From the NCBI GenBank assembly GCA_902762305.1, contig CACWNW010000005.1:1-64000 (forward strand): a stretch of DNA of 64,000 nucleotides. Direction: 5' to 3'. Made by a program: the position numbers and the translations under genes. The DNA is from Fibrobacter succinogenes (GTDB lineage Bacteria; Fibrobacterota; Fibrobacteria; Fibrobacterales; Fibrobacteraceae). This document shows positions 15,383 to 24,540 of this stretch, piece by piece. The notes under the pieces were generated by a model, which saw only the letters and a list, made by a program, of their open reading frames with translations, was not told where the DNA came from and did not search any database. How positions within the stretch are numbered: position 1 is the first letter of the stretch; each line of letters starts with the position of its first letter.

Positions 15383-16402
15383 CTAGGCAAGCGCGAACTT
15401 CCAGCCCACGATGAAGATGGCGAAATAGATAGCGACCCATACGAGGTCGGCAAGCGTAGTAGGCGTTCCCCAGCGGAGCGTCTTTTTTTGTGGGATGAGC
15501 CCGCAGATTGCGCCCGCGATGAAGCCGTAGGCGTGGCCGAGGATGTCGGCATTTTCGCCGAGCCCGAGGAATACGGCGAGCGAGGCCGCGCCGCACAGGG
15601 GTGCGAAGCGACGGAGCATCCCGTGGGTTTCCCGAGGCATGAGCCGGAATTCGATGACGGCGAGGGCCCCGATGGCGGCGAACACGAAGGTCGAGAACCC
15701 GAGGGCGCGGTAGTCGCTCTGGACGGTAAGCGCGACGCAGAAGTTCGCGATGGCGCTTGCTACGGCGAGGAAGGGCGCCATGCGTGCAAGCGGGAGCCTG
15801 TACGACATGAGGTTTAAGACGATGTAGCCGCTGAGCAGGTTCGACGCGATGTGGCGGGCGTCGCCGTGCAACGTGAGGGCGGTGATGGTGCGCCACCACT
15901 GCCCGTGCAGAACCTTGGAGGCGTCGGAGAGCCCGGCGAAATGCATGCGGTCGACGAAGTTCCCGAAGTCGAGGACGGTGCAGACCACGGGTACCAGAAG
16001 AACCCATACGGGCTGGAGGCTCAGGCTTAAGGGGAGCGGCGGGTTCTCTTCCTTGGGCGGGTTCTCCTTGCGGTAGAGCTCGAGCTGCTCGCTTGCGCGG
16101 GCCTCGAACTCGGGGGAGACGAAGATTTCGAACGGCCCCTCTTCGGAACGTAAAAAACGGTGGACGATTCCCTGCGAGAGGAGCACCAGGCTGTAGTCGC
16201 GAATTTGTCTGTAAGTTCCCTCGGCGATGCGCGTAGATTCTTCGGGCTCTTCTATGGCTGGCTGTTCCTGCTCGGGTGCCGGCGGTTCGGGCATACGTCG
16301 CAGTTCAGGTGCTTGCTGTGGCTCTTGTTCGCTCGGTTGCCCTTCGTCGCGCAGGGGCGGCAGGGGTCTTCTCCGGATCATGGGGGACATGAGACGCGGC
16401 AT
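15383..16402 (-). CDS. rhomboid-family intramembrane serine protease (339 aa)
   Basis: The N-terminal ~120 residues are cytoplasmic, Pro/Glu-rich and contain a small folded part. The following six or more membrane segments carry the rhomboid marks: W-W-R-T-I-T-A-L-T-L-H-G-D-A-R-H-I-A-S-N-L (the H..N site), the catalytic Ser in G-F-S-T (usual form G-x-S-G) and the catalytic His in I-L-G-H-A-Y-G-F-I-A-G. The fourth residue of the Ser motif is Thr rather than Gly, so activity may be altered. Last gene of the bamD operon; its start lies 1 base after the stop of the PHP gene. Confidence 0.82.
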   Translation of the reverse strand: MPRLMSPMIRRRPLPPLRDEGQPSEQEPQQAPELRRMPEPPAPEQEQPAIEEPEESTRIAEGTYRQIRDYSLVLLSQGIVHRFLRSEEGPFEIFVSPEFEARASEQLELYRKENPPKEENPPLPLSLSLQPVWVLLVPVVCTVLDFGNFVDRMHFAGLSDASKVLHGQWWRTITALTLHGDARHIASNLLSGYIVLNLMSYRLPLARMAPFLAVASAIANFCVALTVQSDYRALGFSTFVFAAIGALAVIEFRLMPRETHGMLRRFAPLCGAASLAVFLGLGENADILGHAYGFIAGAICGLIPQKKTLRWGTPTTLADLVWVAIYFAIFIVGWKFALA

Positions 16403-16403
16403 G

Positions 16404-18098
16404 TTAGCCTCTTTCTAGTGCTGCCGCCGACGTGAGCGCGAACTTGCCGGTGGCGGATTCGCATTCGGCGCGCAGGTAGGCGTAGTTGTCCGTGTAGACG
16501 GCGATGTCTGTGGATGCGGGAGCCGCGACCAGGCTTTCCTTGCAGACTTCCTCGTTCGGGGTGAGCTTGCCGTTGCTCGTGTAGCGCCGCCCGAAGATGC
16601 GGATGTAGCGGAACGCGCCGCCGAAGTCGGCTGTGTTGCGGGCGTGGAAGACGATTGCCGGGTTTCCGTGGACTACGCTGCGTTCCCACCAGAGCGCGGG
16701 CCCGTCAGTGATGTAGCAGTTGTCGCCGGCGAGGGCTGTGTTTAGTTTCTCTTGTGTGAGGGTATCCGCTTGGAGATCCCCACCTTGGTGGCCATGCGCA
16801 CTAAGCGCTAAAGCGCTAAGTGCTGTCCGCCCGCCTTCGCGGGGATGACAATTTGGTATGACCGGACAATCCAGTTTCACGACGGTCCGCACCCTCCCGA
16901 ACACGTGATCACGCGTGTGCTTGAGCGAGAATAGCGGGGTCGATACGGCGGTCGTGTCGTTCAGGTCGCCGTGTGCGTCGTTGCCGCCGATGGGGAGGAT
17001 AAAGTTCCCCTTGCCGAGTTCCGCTATCCAGAATTCGCGCCCGAGCTTGAAACCCTCGTCGCGGATGCCGTTCCAGAACTGCAGCCCGCGTATGGCGTGC
17101 GGCTTGTCGGCGTGCAGGTCCTTGACCGCCCAGTACCCGCGGCGGAACACGAACTTCTCGACTATCCCCATCTGCTGGAAGGGGTGTGCCGCAAAGCAGT
17201 GCGCGGTGGTGTCTTGCAGAATCTGTGCGACGCTCCGCGTGGGCTTGTTTTCGAGCCAGTAGCGCCCGCAGTCCCCGAGTCCGGGGAGGTAGCTGTCGGG
17301 AGCGAACACCGTGACATGCACGTTCTCGCCCTTGCTGTTGCCTGCGGAAACTTCTTCGCCCGCAAGCAGGAGCGGGTGGCCTTCCCCTTGCGGGAGGGCT
17401 GCAATCTCGTCGCGCAGGGCCTGGAACCGCGGCGCCGGGGACCGCGCCTCCTTGGTATAGTCCTCGTCGGTGAACGCGAAGTCGTAGGCGTGGTCGGTGC
17501 AACAGGCGAAGTCGAGCCCGACCGAGGCGGCCGCCTGTTGCAATACGGCAGGCGTGGCCCCGAATTCCACATGGTCGCGCGAATAGTGGGTATGGCAGTG
17601 CATCTCGCCTGCCGCATACCCCGGCGCCTGCGGGGGCTTTTCTGCAAGCACTTGCAGCCTGAGCGGTGCGGGCTTTAGTCCGGGGAGGTTCCAGCGCGTG
17701 AAGGTGCGCCGCGCATTCTTGTCACCCTCGTTCGCATTCTTTTTCTTGACCGTTACTCTGGGCGTAATCGTGTACTTTCCGGGTTTCAGGTCTGCGAGGG
17801 GGACGGGGTAGAAGGCGAACGGCCTGTCTGCCGCTATGTCGAGCGCGACGGTCCTTTTCTCGGTGAGGGTGATGTCGCCGTCATGGCATGCAATCTCGAT
17901 TTCCGCGGATTCGAGCGTGACGGGGAAGCGGTCGGCATCGCGCACCACTATCCACATCGTAGGCTCTATTCCGGGAACCGCCTGGAACGGCATGTCGAAA
18001 ATGATTTCGGGCCAGGGCCTGTACAAAAGCGACCAGGGGAGCCTGAACTTGAAATGCGTCTCTGCGTAACGCAGCTTTTCCCCCGGCCAGAAACTCAT
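16404..18098 (-). CDS. PHP-domain metal-dependent phosphoesterase-like protein (564 aa)
   Basis: The middle of the protein is a PHP domain with its metal ligands in order: E-M-H-C-H-T-H-Y-S-R-D (His167, His169, His171), C-C-T-D-H-A-Y, the downstream E-E-V-S, A-A-H-P-F-Q and G-G-N-D-A-H-G. Beta-rich N- and C-terminal parts flank it. No signal peptide. Its start overlaps the upstream outer-membrane gene by 4 bases. Residues about 414-444 come from an inserted palindromic repeat (see 16772-16860) which keeps the reading frame. The substrate is unknown; the PHP fold suggests a phosphate or phosphoester bond. Confidence 0.82.
   Translation of the reverse strand: MSFWPGEKLRYAETHFKFRLPWSLLYRPWPEIIFDMPFQAVPGIEPTMWIVVRDADRFPVTLESAEIEIACHDGDITLTEKRTVALDIAADRPFAFYPVPLADLKPGKYTITPRVTVKKKNANEGDKNARRTFTRWNLPGLKPAPLRLQVLAEKPPQAPGYAAGEMHCHTHYSRDHVEFGATPAVLQQAAASVGLDFACCTDHAYDFAFTDEDYTKEARSPAPRFQALRDEIAALPQGEGHPLLLAGEEVSAGNSKGENVHVTVFAPDSYLPGLGDCGRYWLENKPTRSVAQILQDTTAHCFAAHPFQQMGIVEKFVFRRGYWAVKDLHADKPHAIRGLQFWNGIRDEGFKLGREFWIAELGKGNFILPIGGNDAHGDLNDTTAVSTPLFSLKHTRDHVFGRVRTVVKLDCPVIPNCHPREGGRTALSALALSAHGHQGGDLQADTLTQEKLNTALAGDNCYITDGPALWWERSVVHGNPAIVFHARNTADFGGAFRYIRIFGRRYTSNGKLTPNEEVCKESLVAAPASTDIAVYTDNYAYLRAECESATGKFALTSAAALERG
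16772..16860 (-). repeat. REP-like palindromic element inserted in frame in a coding gene
   Basis: On the minus strand this stretch has two small hairpins (CCCGC-gaag-GCGGG and CCACC-aa-GGTGG), ATTGTCATCCC at one edge and GGGGATCTCC at the other, with a doubled TTAGCGCT in between. Its translation (C-H-P-R-E-G-G ... H-Q-G-G-D-L) is the typical nonsense product of intergenic REP-type elements of many bacteria. Here it sits inside the PHP-domain gene without breaking the frame. Confidence 0.65.
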
Positions 18099-19174
18099 TG
18101 TTCCGCCTTTTTCTCTGCCGGCTTGTCTTCGCCTGCGTTCGGCTTGGCCGGTTCCGGTTCGGTAGCCTTGGGCTCGGTTGCCTTCGTGGCGCCTTCGCCT
18201 GTTCCCGTTGCGGGCGGTGTTCCTCCCGCGCTCGTTTCAGCTGCGGGTATCCCGTTTGCTTCGGGCTTGCTGGCGGTCGTGTCGGCCTGGGGTGCTGCCT
18301 TGATTCCGGAGGTGTCCGCCGGGGTGGCGCCGTTCTTCGGCGGAACTTTGGCCGCGGTTGCGGTCGTGTCGCCCAGCGTGACCTTCTTGTTTATGATTCC
18401 AAAACTTGCGCGGACCTGCAGCTGCAAGCCGCCGATATTCCACTTCGCCTTCTCGGTCGGCCCGTCGGGGACGATGTCGGCGAAACTTTCCTTGGATTCT
18501 ACGGAGATGGAGCTGTATCCGATATCGCCGTAAATGTTCAGCCCGTTCCAGCTGGCAATCAGGTACCCGAGGCTTATCCCGAATCCTGCGCCCCAGGGCT
18601 TGTTCTCGGCTTCGAGCTTGCCCCATGTGGTGTAGATTTCGGTGCCGGGGAGAGTCCAGTACCAGCGGACTGCAATGCTGAATAGCCCGCCGTTCGAAAG
18701 GGTGATCAGGTTCTTCGGGATGGCGAGCCTGTATTCGAGGAACAGCGGGACGCCCTGGATGGTGTAGCTGTAGTTGTGCGCCTTGTTCTTGCGGTCGGTG
18801 AGCACCACGGATTCGTTGTCGTAGATGAACCCGATGCCGGCACTCAAGAAGTGGTCGTCTAGGACCTGGTACTGGATGCCGCCCATGATGGGGAAGCAGA
18901 AGTTCACCTTCTGGAAGTTCTGCTTGGCGACGTAGAGCGATTCTTCGGCATCCACTGCCTGCGAACGGAAGTCGGCGTAGATGGTGTCGATGGCGTTCTG
19001 GAAATAGCTGCGTTCCTCGAAATTCAGGAAGGATATGGATGCCTGCCCGAAAATGGAGAGCCTTGACCTGTCGTGTTCAATCCTCTGTTCATCGTCGGCG
19101 GCGGCAAGAGCGCCCGTTGCGAAGAACAGTGCTGCGACTACGACAAGGAGCGACTTGAAACCGGCATGACCCAT
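18095..19174 (-). CDS. outer-membrane beta-barrel-like protein with low-complexity tail (359 aa)
   Basis: Signal peptide (L-F-F-A-T-G-A-L-A-A-A) followed by ~240 residues of alternating strands with aromatic girdles (Y-S-Y-T-I-Q-G-V-P-L-F-L-E-Y-R-L; I-A-V-R-W-Y-W; G-A-G-F-G-I-S-L-G-Y-L-I), as in small outer-membrane barrels. The last ~105 residues are Pro/Ala/Thr/Glu/Lys-rich and likely disordered; a barrel with such an extension may bind peptidoglycan or other proteins. Genes bamD upstream (7-base gap) and PHP downstream (overlap) are in the same operon. Confidence 0.65.
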   Translation of the reverse strand: MGHAGFKSLLVVVAALFFATGALAAADDEQRIEHDRSRLSIFGQASISFLNFEERSYFQNAIDTIYADFRSQAVDAEESLYVAKQNFQKVNFCFPIMGGIQYQVLDDHFLSAGIGFIYDNESVVLTDRKNKAHNYSYTIQGVPLFLEYRLAIPKNLITLSNGGLFSIAVRWYWTLPGTEIYTTWGKLEAENKPWGAGFGISLGYLIASWNGLNIYGDIGYSSISVESKESFADIVPDGPTEKAKWNIGGLQLQVRASFGIINKKVTLGDTTATAAKVPPKNGATPADTSGIKAAPQADTTASKPEANGIPAAETSAGGTPPATGTGEGATKATEPKATEPEPAKPNAGEDKPAEKKAEQ

Positions 19175-19181
19175 GGAAACC

Positions 19182-20036
19182 CTAGTTCAGCATTTCGCGT
19201 TCTTCTTTCTGGACGCGCTTCTTTTCGGCGTCTTTCTGCACACGCTTCTCGAAACTCTTTTCGGCTTTCGCGATTTTCTCTTCGGTCTTCGCGAGCATTT
19301 TCTGCCCGTCCTTGTCGTCGGCCTTGAGTTCCTGCCTGGCAATATCCAGGTATTCGCGCGCACTCTCGAACTGGTCGAGGTCGGTGTAGGCCTGCGAGGT
19401 GAGGAACAGCGCTTCCTTGCGGCGCTTGGACTTCTTGTAGGTCTCGAGGAATTCCTTGAAGTAGATGACGGCCGCCTGCGGCTTGTCCATGCGCAGGTAG
19501 AGGCGCGCGGTCTGGAATTCCTTCTCGGCGAGGCGTTCAATCAGAAGCCCGTAGTAGTAGTTGATGGAATCGCGGAGCGGCGAATCCGGATGGTTCGAAA
19601 GGTAGCGCTCGAAGTCCTTCATGGCGACGTTCGTGTTCGCGTCGTCGCGGCTCACGCGGAACTCCATGTTGAACGATGCGATGGCCTTCCTGAATTCGGC
19701 TGTTTCCGCATACGGCGAGCCGGGGAAGTTCATCACGAAACTCCCGTATTCCCCGCGGGCCTCAATCCACTGTTCCAGATGGAAATGGCTTTCGGCAAGC
19801 AGGAACGATGTCTGCTCGAGGTAGCCTGTACCGGCGCAGTAGCTCATGATTTCTTCGAGCTTGTCGATGACGCGACCGTACTTTTCTTTCTTGTAGAGTT
19901 CCTCTGCCTTCTCCAGTTTGTCCTTGCAGAACTGGGTGTGGGTGACTCTTGTGGAGGAACCGGAGGAGCAGGCGCCCAGCAAGGCGACAGAAAGGAAAAG
20001 GCTAGTGAACAGGGCTGTCTTTAGAGAAAGTTTCAT
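19182..20036 (-). CDS. bamD: outer-membrane assembly lipoprotein BamD (284 aa)
   Basis: Part of the BAM complex that folds outer-membrane proteins. The signal peptide ends in the lipobox S-V-A-L-L-G-A-C-S. TPR-type helical repeats follow: A-E-E-L-Y-K-K-E-K-Y-G-R-V-I-D-K-L-E-E, L-L-A-E-S-H-F, and F-P-G-S-P-Y-A-E-T-A-E-F-R, the conserved BamD stretch. Further marks are F-x-R-Y-L-x-x-H-P-D-S, and A-R-L-Y-L-R as the family A-x-Y-Y-x-R. An extra ~40-residue C-terminal charged coiled coil (K-R-V-Q-K...) extends beyond the usual E. coli length. First gene of a four-gene minus-strand operon, divergent from lptF. Confidence 0.85.
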   Translation of the reverse strand: MKLSLKTALFTSLFLSVALLGACSSGSSTRVTHTQFCKDKLEKAEELYKKEKYGRVIDKLEEIMSYCAGTGYLEQTSFLLAESHFHLEQWIEARGEYGSFVMNFPGSPYAETAEFRKAIASFNMEFRVSRDDANTNVAMKDFERYLSNHPDSPLRDSINYYYGLLIERLAEKEFQTARLYLRMDKPQAAVIYFKEFLETYKKSKRRKEALFLTSQAYTDLDQFESAREYLDIARQELKADDKDGQKMLAKTEEKIAKAEKSFEKRVQKDAEKKRVQKEEREMLN

Positions 20037-20100
20037 TTTTTTTCTTCGGTTAATTCTAATTTTTCATCGTTAAAGTAGAAAAAAAAGACCGACAGGAAAA

Positions 20101-21501
20101 ATGATTTTAGTTCGTTATGTGTTGAAAGAACTTATTGGCCCGTTTTTGGCGGCGCTTTTTGGCATAACGTTTTTGTTCGTCGTCGATTTCTTGGTGAAAA
20201 TACTGGACAACGTGTTGTCGAAGGGCCTGCCCGCATCGACGGTTCTCGAGATATTCGTGCTGAACCTCGCGTGGATGCTCTCGCTGTCCATCCCGATGGC
20301 TGTGCTTGTCGCATGCCTCATGGCGTTCGGGCGCCTCTCGGGTGACCATGAGATTACCGCGGTGAAGGCCGCCGGCGTGTCGCCCTTGTCGCTCATGCGT
20401 CCGGTGATGCTCGTGGCGCTTCTGGTCTCCGTCCTGATGATTCTTTTCAACAACTGGATATTGCCCGAGGCGAACCACCGTTCCGTCGAACTGATGAACG
20501 CCGTTTCGCGCAAGAAACCGCACGTGTTTATCGACGCGGGCAGGCTCATCACGCAGTTCCCCGACGTGCAGCTCTGGGTGAACCGCATCGACCCGGTATC
20601 GGGCGTGCTTTACGGCATCCAGGTGTACGAGATGGAAAAGAAGGGCGCGCCGAGGGTCGTATATGCGGACAGCGCGACTCTCGATTACGTCGATAACGGC
20701 GCTACCCTCATGTTCCGCATGCGTAGCGGCGAGACGCATATCGTCGATCCCGACAAGCCGGAAAACTATTTCCGCATCAGGTTCTTCTCGCAGGACCTCG
20801 CCATGCAGAACGTGGACGACCGCCTGGAACGCCGTAGCCGCAGTTACCGCAGCGACCGCGAAATGCCTGTCGAGATGATGATGGACGTAGTGAACGAGGC
20901 GCGCGCGAAATACGATACGGTCTCGATCCTCGCCCGCGAGAAGAGGCTTGCCCCCCTCATGTCGACAAAGAACCTGGTAATCGGCGACAGCATCGTTCCC
21001 AAGGACGCTGACGGCGGGACCCCGCTCGATTCTGTCCAGGGGCGGCGGTCGCTCCAGCGCATCCGCATGCAAGAAATTTCGGCCCTCCGCACTACGGAAA
21101 GGCTGTGGGGCCGCATGGAGTCCGAACAGAAGCGTGCCGCGCAGTACCTGGTCGAAATCCACAAGAAGTTCAGTACCTCGTTCGCCTGCTTCATATTCGT
21201 GCTTATCGGCGCTCCGCTCGGGATTATGGCCCGCAAGGGCGGTATCGGCACGGGTATCATCTACAGTCTGGCATTTTTCGTCATTTACTGGATCTGCCTT
21301 ATCGGCGGCGAGAACCTGGCTGACCGTCTCATCATCTCCCCGGAACTCGCCATGTGGGCATCGAACATTATCATCGGCGCTTTTGGCATATTCATCACCA
21401 TCGCGATGGTGCGTGACCGCTTCACTGGGGATTCCAAGTTCTTCAGGGCCATGCGCGCCATGGGCCGCTGGTTCCGCTCTATAGGCAGGGGTCGCGCATG
21501 A
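20101..21501 (+). CDS. lptF: LPS export permease LptF/LptG family, first copy (466 aa)
   Basis: Inner-membrane half of the LptB2FG transporter that moves lipopolysaccharide out of the inner membrane. Three N-terminal membrane helices (from I-L-V-R-Y-V-L-K-E-L and A-W-M-L-S-L-S-I-P-M-A-V-L-V-A) with the family motif F-G-R-L-S-G-D-H-E-I-T-A-V-K-A-A-G are followed by a periplasmic jellyroll region (about 115-350) and three C-terminal helices (F-A-C-F-I-F-V-L-I-G-A-P-L-G, etc.). The jellyroll contains an Arg/Asp-rich insertion (about 240-330) longer than usual. The next gene overlaps by 4 bases (ATGA). The lptF/lptG assignment between the two paralogues is tentative. Confidence 0.85.
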   Translation: MILVRYVLKELIGPFLAALFGITFLFVVDFLVKILDNVLSKGLPASTVLEIFVLNLAWMLSLSIPMAVLVACLMAFGRLSGDHEITAVKAAGVSPLSLMRPVMLVALLVSVLMILFNNWILPEANHRSVELMNAVSRKKPHVFIDAGRLITQFPDVQLWVNRIDPVSGVLYGIQVYEMEKKGAPRVVYADSATLDYVDNGATLMFRMRSGETHIVDPDKPENYFRIRFFSQDLAMQNVDDRLERRSRSYRSDREMPVEMMMDVVNEARAKYDTVSILAREKRLAPLMSTKNLVIGDSIVPKDADGGTPLDSVQGRRSLQRIRMQEISALRTTERLWGRMESEQKRAAQYLVEIHKKFSTSFACFIFVLIGAPLGIMARKGGIGTGIIYSLAFFVIYWICLIGGENLADRLIISPELAMWASNIIIGAFGIFITIAMVRDRFTGDSKFFRAMRAMGRWFRSIGRGRA

Positions 21502-22640
21502 AGTTCTCGCGTTACTTGATATGGAACTTCGTGAAGATGTTCCTCATCGTGACTATCGGTGCGATTTTCATGTTCGCCGTCATCGACTTCGTGGGCAACA
21601 TCAAGACGTGGCTTGCCCGTGAAACGAAGGATGCGATCGACTATTACGTGAGCTACATCCCGTACATGCTCTACCTCATCACGCCGGTCTCCATGTTCAT
21701 CGCGGTGCTTGCCTCGGTAGGCAACATGTCCAGGCATCTCGAGATGAGCGCCATGCAGAGTTCCGGCCAGAGCCCGCTCAAGACGCTTTTCCCGATATTC
21801 TTTCTGGGCGTGCTCGTTTCGGTCGGGTCTTACGAGATGAGCGAACTCTGGCTCCCCGACGCGAACCACAAGCGCCTCGAAATCATGGAGACGAACGCGC
21901 AGAAAAAGAAGAACCCGCGCATCAAGGAAAAGAACGATTTCACGTTCATCGACAGCGAAAGGGCGAGCTGGTTCTTCAAGTTCTATTCGGGCAGGGCGAA
22001 GGTCGGCCGCGATGTGGTGCTTTTGCTCAGGGAACAGGGGAGGCTCGTGGAACGCTACGATGCCAAGACTGTTCGCTGGGTGGAACCGGATACCTCGTCG
22101 CTCGACAGTGCCTCCCGCGACAGCGTGATGAAGCACTACGAGGAAAATTCCTACTGGGTGTTCGAACGCGGGATGAAGCGCATATTCAACAAGGACGGCA
22201 CGGTGACGGTGCTCCCGCTCCAGCGCGAGAAGATGATCGGGAAGGTCGCGACCCGCCCGGCCGACCTCATCAACGACCGCCAGGTGCCCGACGAGATGGA
22301 TTCCAAGATGGTCCGGGAGCGCATCGAGGTGCTCAAGCGCTCCGGCGAAGACACGCGCGCGATGGAGACCGCGCTGCATTTCAAGCTTTCCGCCCACTGG
22401 ATGAACCTTATCGTGCTGCTCATCGGGGCGGCCCTCTGCCACCGTTATAGCCGTTCTGGGGGCCTTTCCCAGAAGTTCGGCATTGGCCTCTTGCTCGTTT
22501 TTAGTTATTATATTCTGGAAAGAATCGGATTGAAGATGGGTGAGAACGGTGCGCTTTCGCCATTTTTGGCTGCCTGGATAAGCCATATCATCTTTGGAGG
22601 CGTCGCGTGCACCATGCTCTACCGCTCTTTCCGGCTATAA
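21498..22640 (+). CDS. lptG: LPS export permease LptF/LptG family, second copy (380 aa)
   Basis: Translationally coupled to the preceding permease (overlap ATGA at 21498-21501). Same topology: N-terminal three helices (F-S-R-Y-L-I-W-N-F-V-K-M-F), the motif M-S-R-H-L-E-M-S-A-M-Q-S-S-G, the periplasmic strand region, and C-terminal helices (M-N-L-I-V-L-L-I-G-A-A-L-C). Together with lptF it would form the transmembrane pair. LptB is not in this window. Confidence 0.85.
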   Translation: MKFSRYLIWNFVKMFLIVTIGAIFMFAVIDFVGNIKTWLARETKDAIDYYVSYIPYMLYLITPVSMFIAVLASVGNMSRHLEMSAMQSSGQSPLKTLFPIFFLGVLVSVGSYEMSELWLPDANHKRLEIMETNAQKKKNPRIKEKNDFTFIDSERASWFFKFYSGRAKVGRDVVLLLREQGRLVERYDAKTVRWVEPDTSSLDSASRDSVMKHYEENSYWVFERGMKRIFNKDGTVTVLPLQREKMIGKVATRPADLINDRQVPDEMDSKMVRERIEVLKRSGEDTRAMETALHFKLSAHWMNLIVLLIGAALCHRYSRSGGLSQKFGIGLLLVFSYYILERIGLKMGENGALSPFLAAWISHIIFGGVACTMLYRSFRL

Positions 22641-22649
22641 GTGTAGAGG

Positions 22650-24533
22650 ATGCAGATGCAGATATCGATGATTATGTTCGCTGTTGCAGGCTTGCTCCTG
22701 GGAGTTGCCTTCCAGGGAGGCATGTTCCTGTTCCTCATCCCGTTTGCGGGTGTCGCCGCCGCACTGGGTTACATGAACCTGCCGCGCGTCCCCGGCGGTA
22801 AGACTGCATCGCTCCCGGTGGTGGGTTCCGCAGTGAAGGCTACCGGGATTTCGCCTGCCGTGACCCCCGAACTCAAGAATTCCTTCGACGACTCTGCGAC
22901 GGAGTACAACGAGCCCGGTTCTACGCTGCGCGTGAACCAGGTGTGGGCCCGCGCCGATGCCGACGTGAAGAAGGCCTTCAGCGACATGCTCGAAGGGCTC
23001 AAGCGCGTTGTCCCGAACGTGCACTCGCTCGTGCTGTTCTCGCCCCTCAATTCCATGAAGGAATGGGGAATGCGCGCCTACGCCTGCACCAATCCCGAAG
23101 TGCGCATCGCCTCTGACGTGAGGATTACCGAGAACACGGGGCTCATAAGCCAGCTGTTCCGCATGGACGTGAGCCGCCTGCTCGAAGGCGACCTTTCGGG
23201 CGGCAAGCCCCTGCTCTACTACATCGACAATCCGATGGTCAAGTCCGTGGTCGCAGTCCCGATGCTCGACCGCGGCAAGAACCGCGTGGGCGCCCTCGTG
23301 ATGGATTCGCTCTACCCGAACGCCTTCAACCAGCAGACGGCCCAGGCGCTCACCTATATCGCGAGTACGCTCTACACGCTCTACTTCAAGAGCTTTGTCT
23401 CGGCGAAGAACTACATCGAGCAGCAGCAGTTCAGCGTGCTCTACCATTACCAGCACCAGTTCTTCAAGAACATGACGGTGAAGGACGTGTTCCGCCAGAT
23501 TTTCGAATACGTGAAGGGCAATATTCCTTTCGACCGCATGATGATTCTCGCCCTCGACCGCCAGAACGACAACAACCTGCACCAGGAACGCGTGGGGCAT
23601 GTCGTGTGCTGCGACGGTATCGACGCCGACCAGTTCGTGAACAAGAAGTTTACGCTTTCCGACAAGGGCCTTGCCATCCTCGCGCTGTACCACAACAGGC
23701 CCGTGGAACGCACTTTCAACCAGTCCGCCTTCAACGCCTACATCCCGCGCATCGACAACCAAGAAAAGAAGAACATGGAATTCCGCCAGCTGTTCGTGAT
23801 GCCCGTGCCTACGGAGACGAATGCGGAACAGGCGGAACTTGCCATCTGCCTCGAGAGCCGCAGGAACGACCGCTACTCCGAACACGAGATGAACTTGCTC
23901 AAGGCATTCGCGGGTGTCGCGGGCTTCGCGTATGCGCGTGCTTGCCAGGCCGAACAGGACAAGGATCTTGCGACGCGCGACGGGCTTACCGGCCTTATCA
24001 ACCACCGCACGCTCCACGAGAACCTGCGCACCGAGAAGATTCGCGCCGACCGCCAGAAGTACAATATCGGCGTGCTCATGATGGATATCGACCATTTCAA
24101 GAGCGTGAACGACACCTACGGTCACCCCATCGGCGATGTGGTCATCAAGGGAATCGCCTCTGCCATCAGTGGCGAAATCCGCAAGGAAATTGACGTGGTC
24201 GCCCGTTACGGCGGCGAGGAATTTGTCGTGGGTCTTGTCGACACGACGGCGGACGGCATGATCGAGACTGCGGAACGCATCCGCCATGCAGTGATGAAAC
24301 TCGAGTTCGATGTGCACCAGCAGGAACCGCTCCGCGTGACTGTGAGTATCGGCGCCTTCCTCGTGACGCCCGAATTCCACGACATGAAGAAGGCCGTGAA
24401 CTATGCCGACCAGGCACTCTACAAGGCGAAGGAGGGTGGCCGCAACCAGGTCATCCAGTACACGGAATTGCCGATGGAACCCGTACCCGTGGACGATGGC
24501 ATTCCGGTGCTTTCGACTTCGATGAAGGCCTAG
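22650..24533 (+). CDS. GAF-GGDEF diguanylate cyclase (627 aa)
   Basis: Two N-terminal membrane segments (residues 4-45), then two GAF-like sensor regions (about 85-240 and 260-430). The GGDEF domain runs from D-G-L-T-G-L-I-N-H-R-T-L to the end, with the active site R-Y-G-G-E-E-F near residue 520 and the substrate part D-I-D-H-F-K-S-V-N-D-T-Y-G-H. It should make cyclic di-GMP. The inhibitory I-site, normally R-x-x-D ahead of the active site, reads K-E-I-D here, so product inhibition may be weak or absent. Gene starts 9 bases after lptG; the link to LPS export or transport is by operon only. Confidence 0.88.
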   Translation: MQMQISMIMFAVAGLLLGVAFQGGMFLFLIPFAGVAAALGYMNLPRVPGGKTASLPVVGSAVKATGISPAVTPELKNSFDDSATEYNEPGSTLRVNQVWARADADVKKAFSDMLEGLKRVVPNVHSLVLFSPLNSMKEWGMRAYACTNPEVRIASDVRITENTGLISQLFRMDVSRLLEGDLSGGKPLLYYIDNPMVKSVVAVPMLDRGKNRVGALVMDSLYPNAFNQQTAQALTYIASTLYTLYFKSFVSAKNYIEQQQFSVLYHYQHQFFKNMTVKDVFRQIFEYVKGNIPFDRMMILALDRQNDNNLHQERVGHVVCCDGIDADQFVNKKFTLSDKGLAILALYHNRPVERTFNQSAFNAYIPRIDNQEKKNMEFRQLFVMPVPTETNAEQAELAICLESRRNDRYSEHEMNLLKAFAGVAGFAYARACQAEQDKDLATRDGLTGLINHRTLHENLRTEKIRADRQKYNIGVLMMDIDHFKSVNDTYGHPIGDVVIKGIASAISGEIRKEIDVVARYGGEEFVVGLVDTTADGMIETAERIRHAVMKLEFDVHQQEPLRVTVSIGAFLVTPEFHDMKKAVNYADQALYKAKEGGRNQVIQYTELPMEPVPVDDGIPVLSTSMKA

Positions 24534-24540
24534 CACAGAC

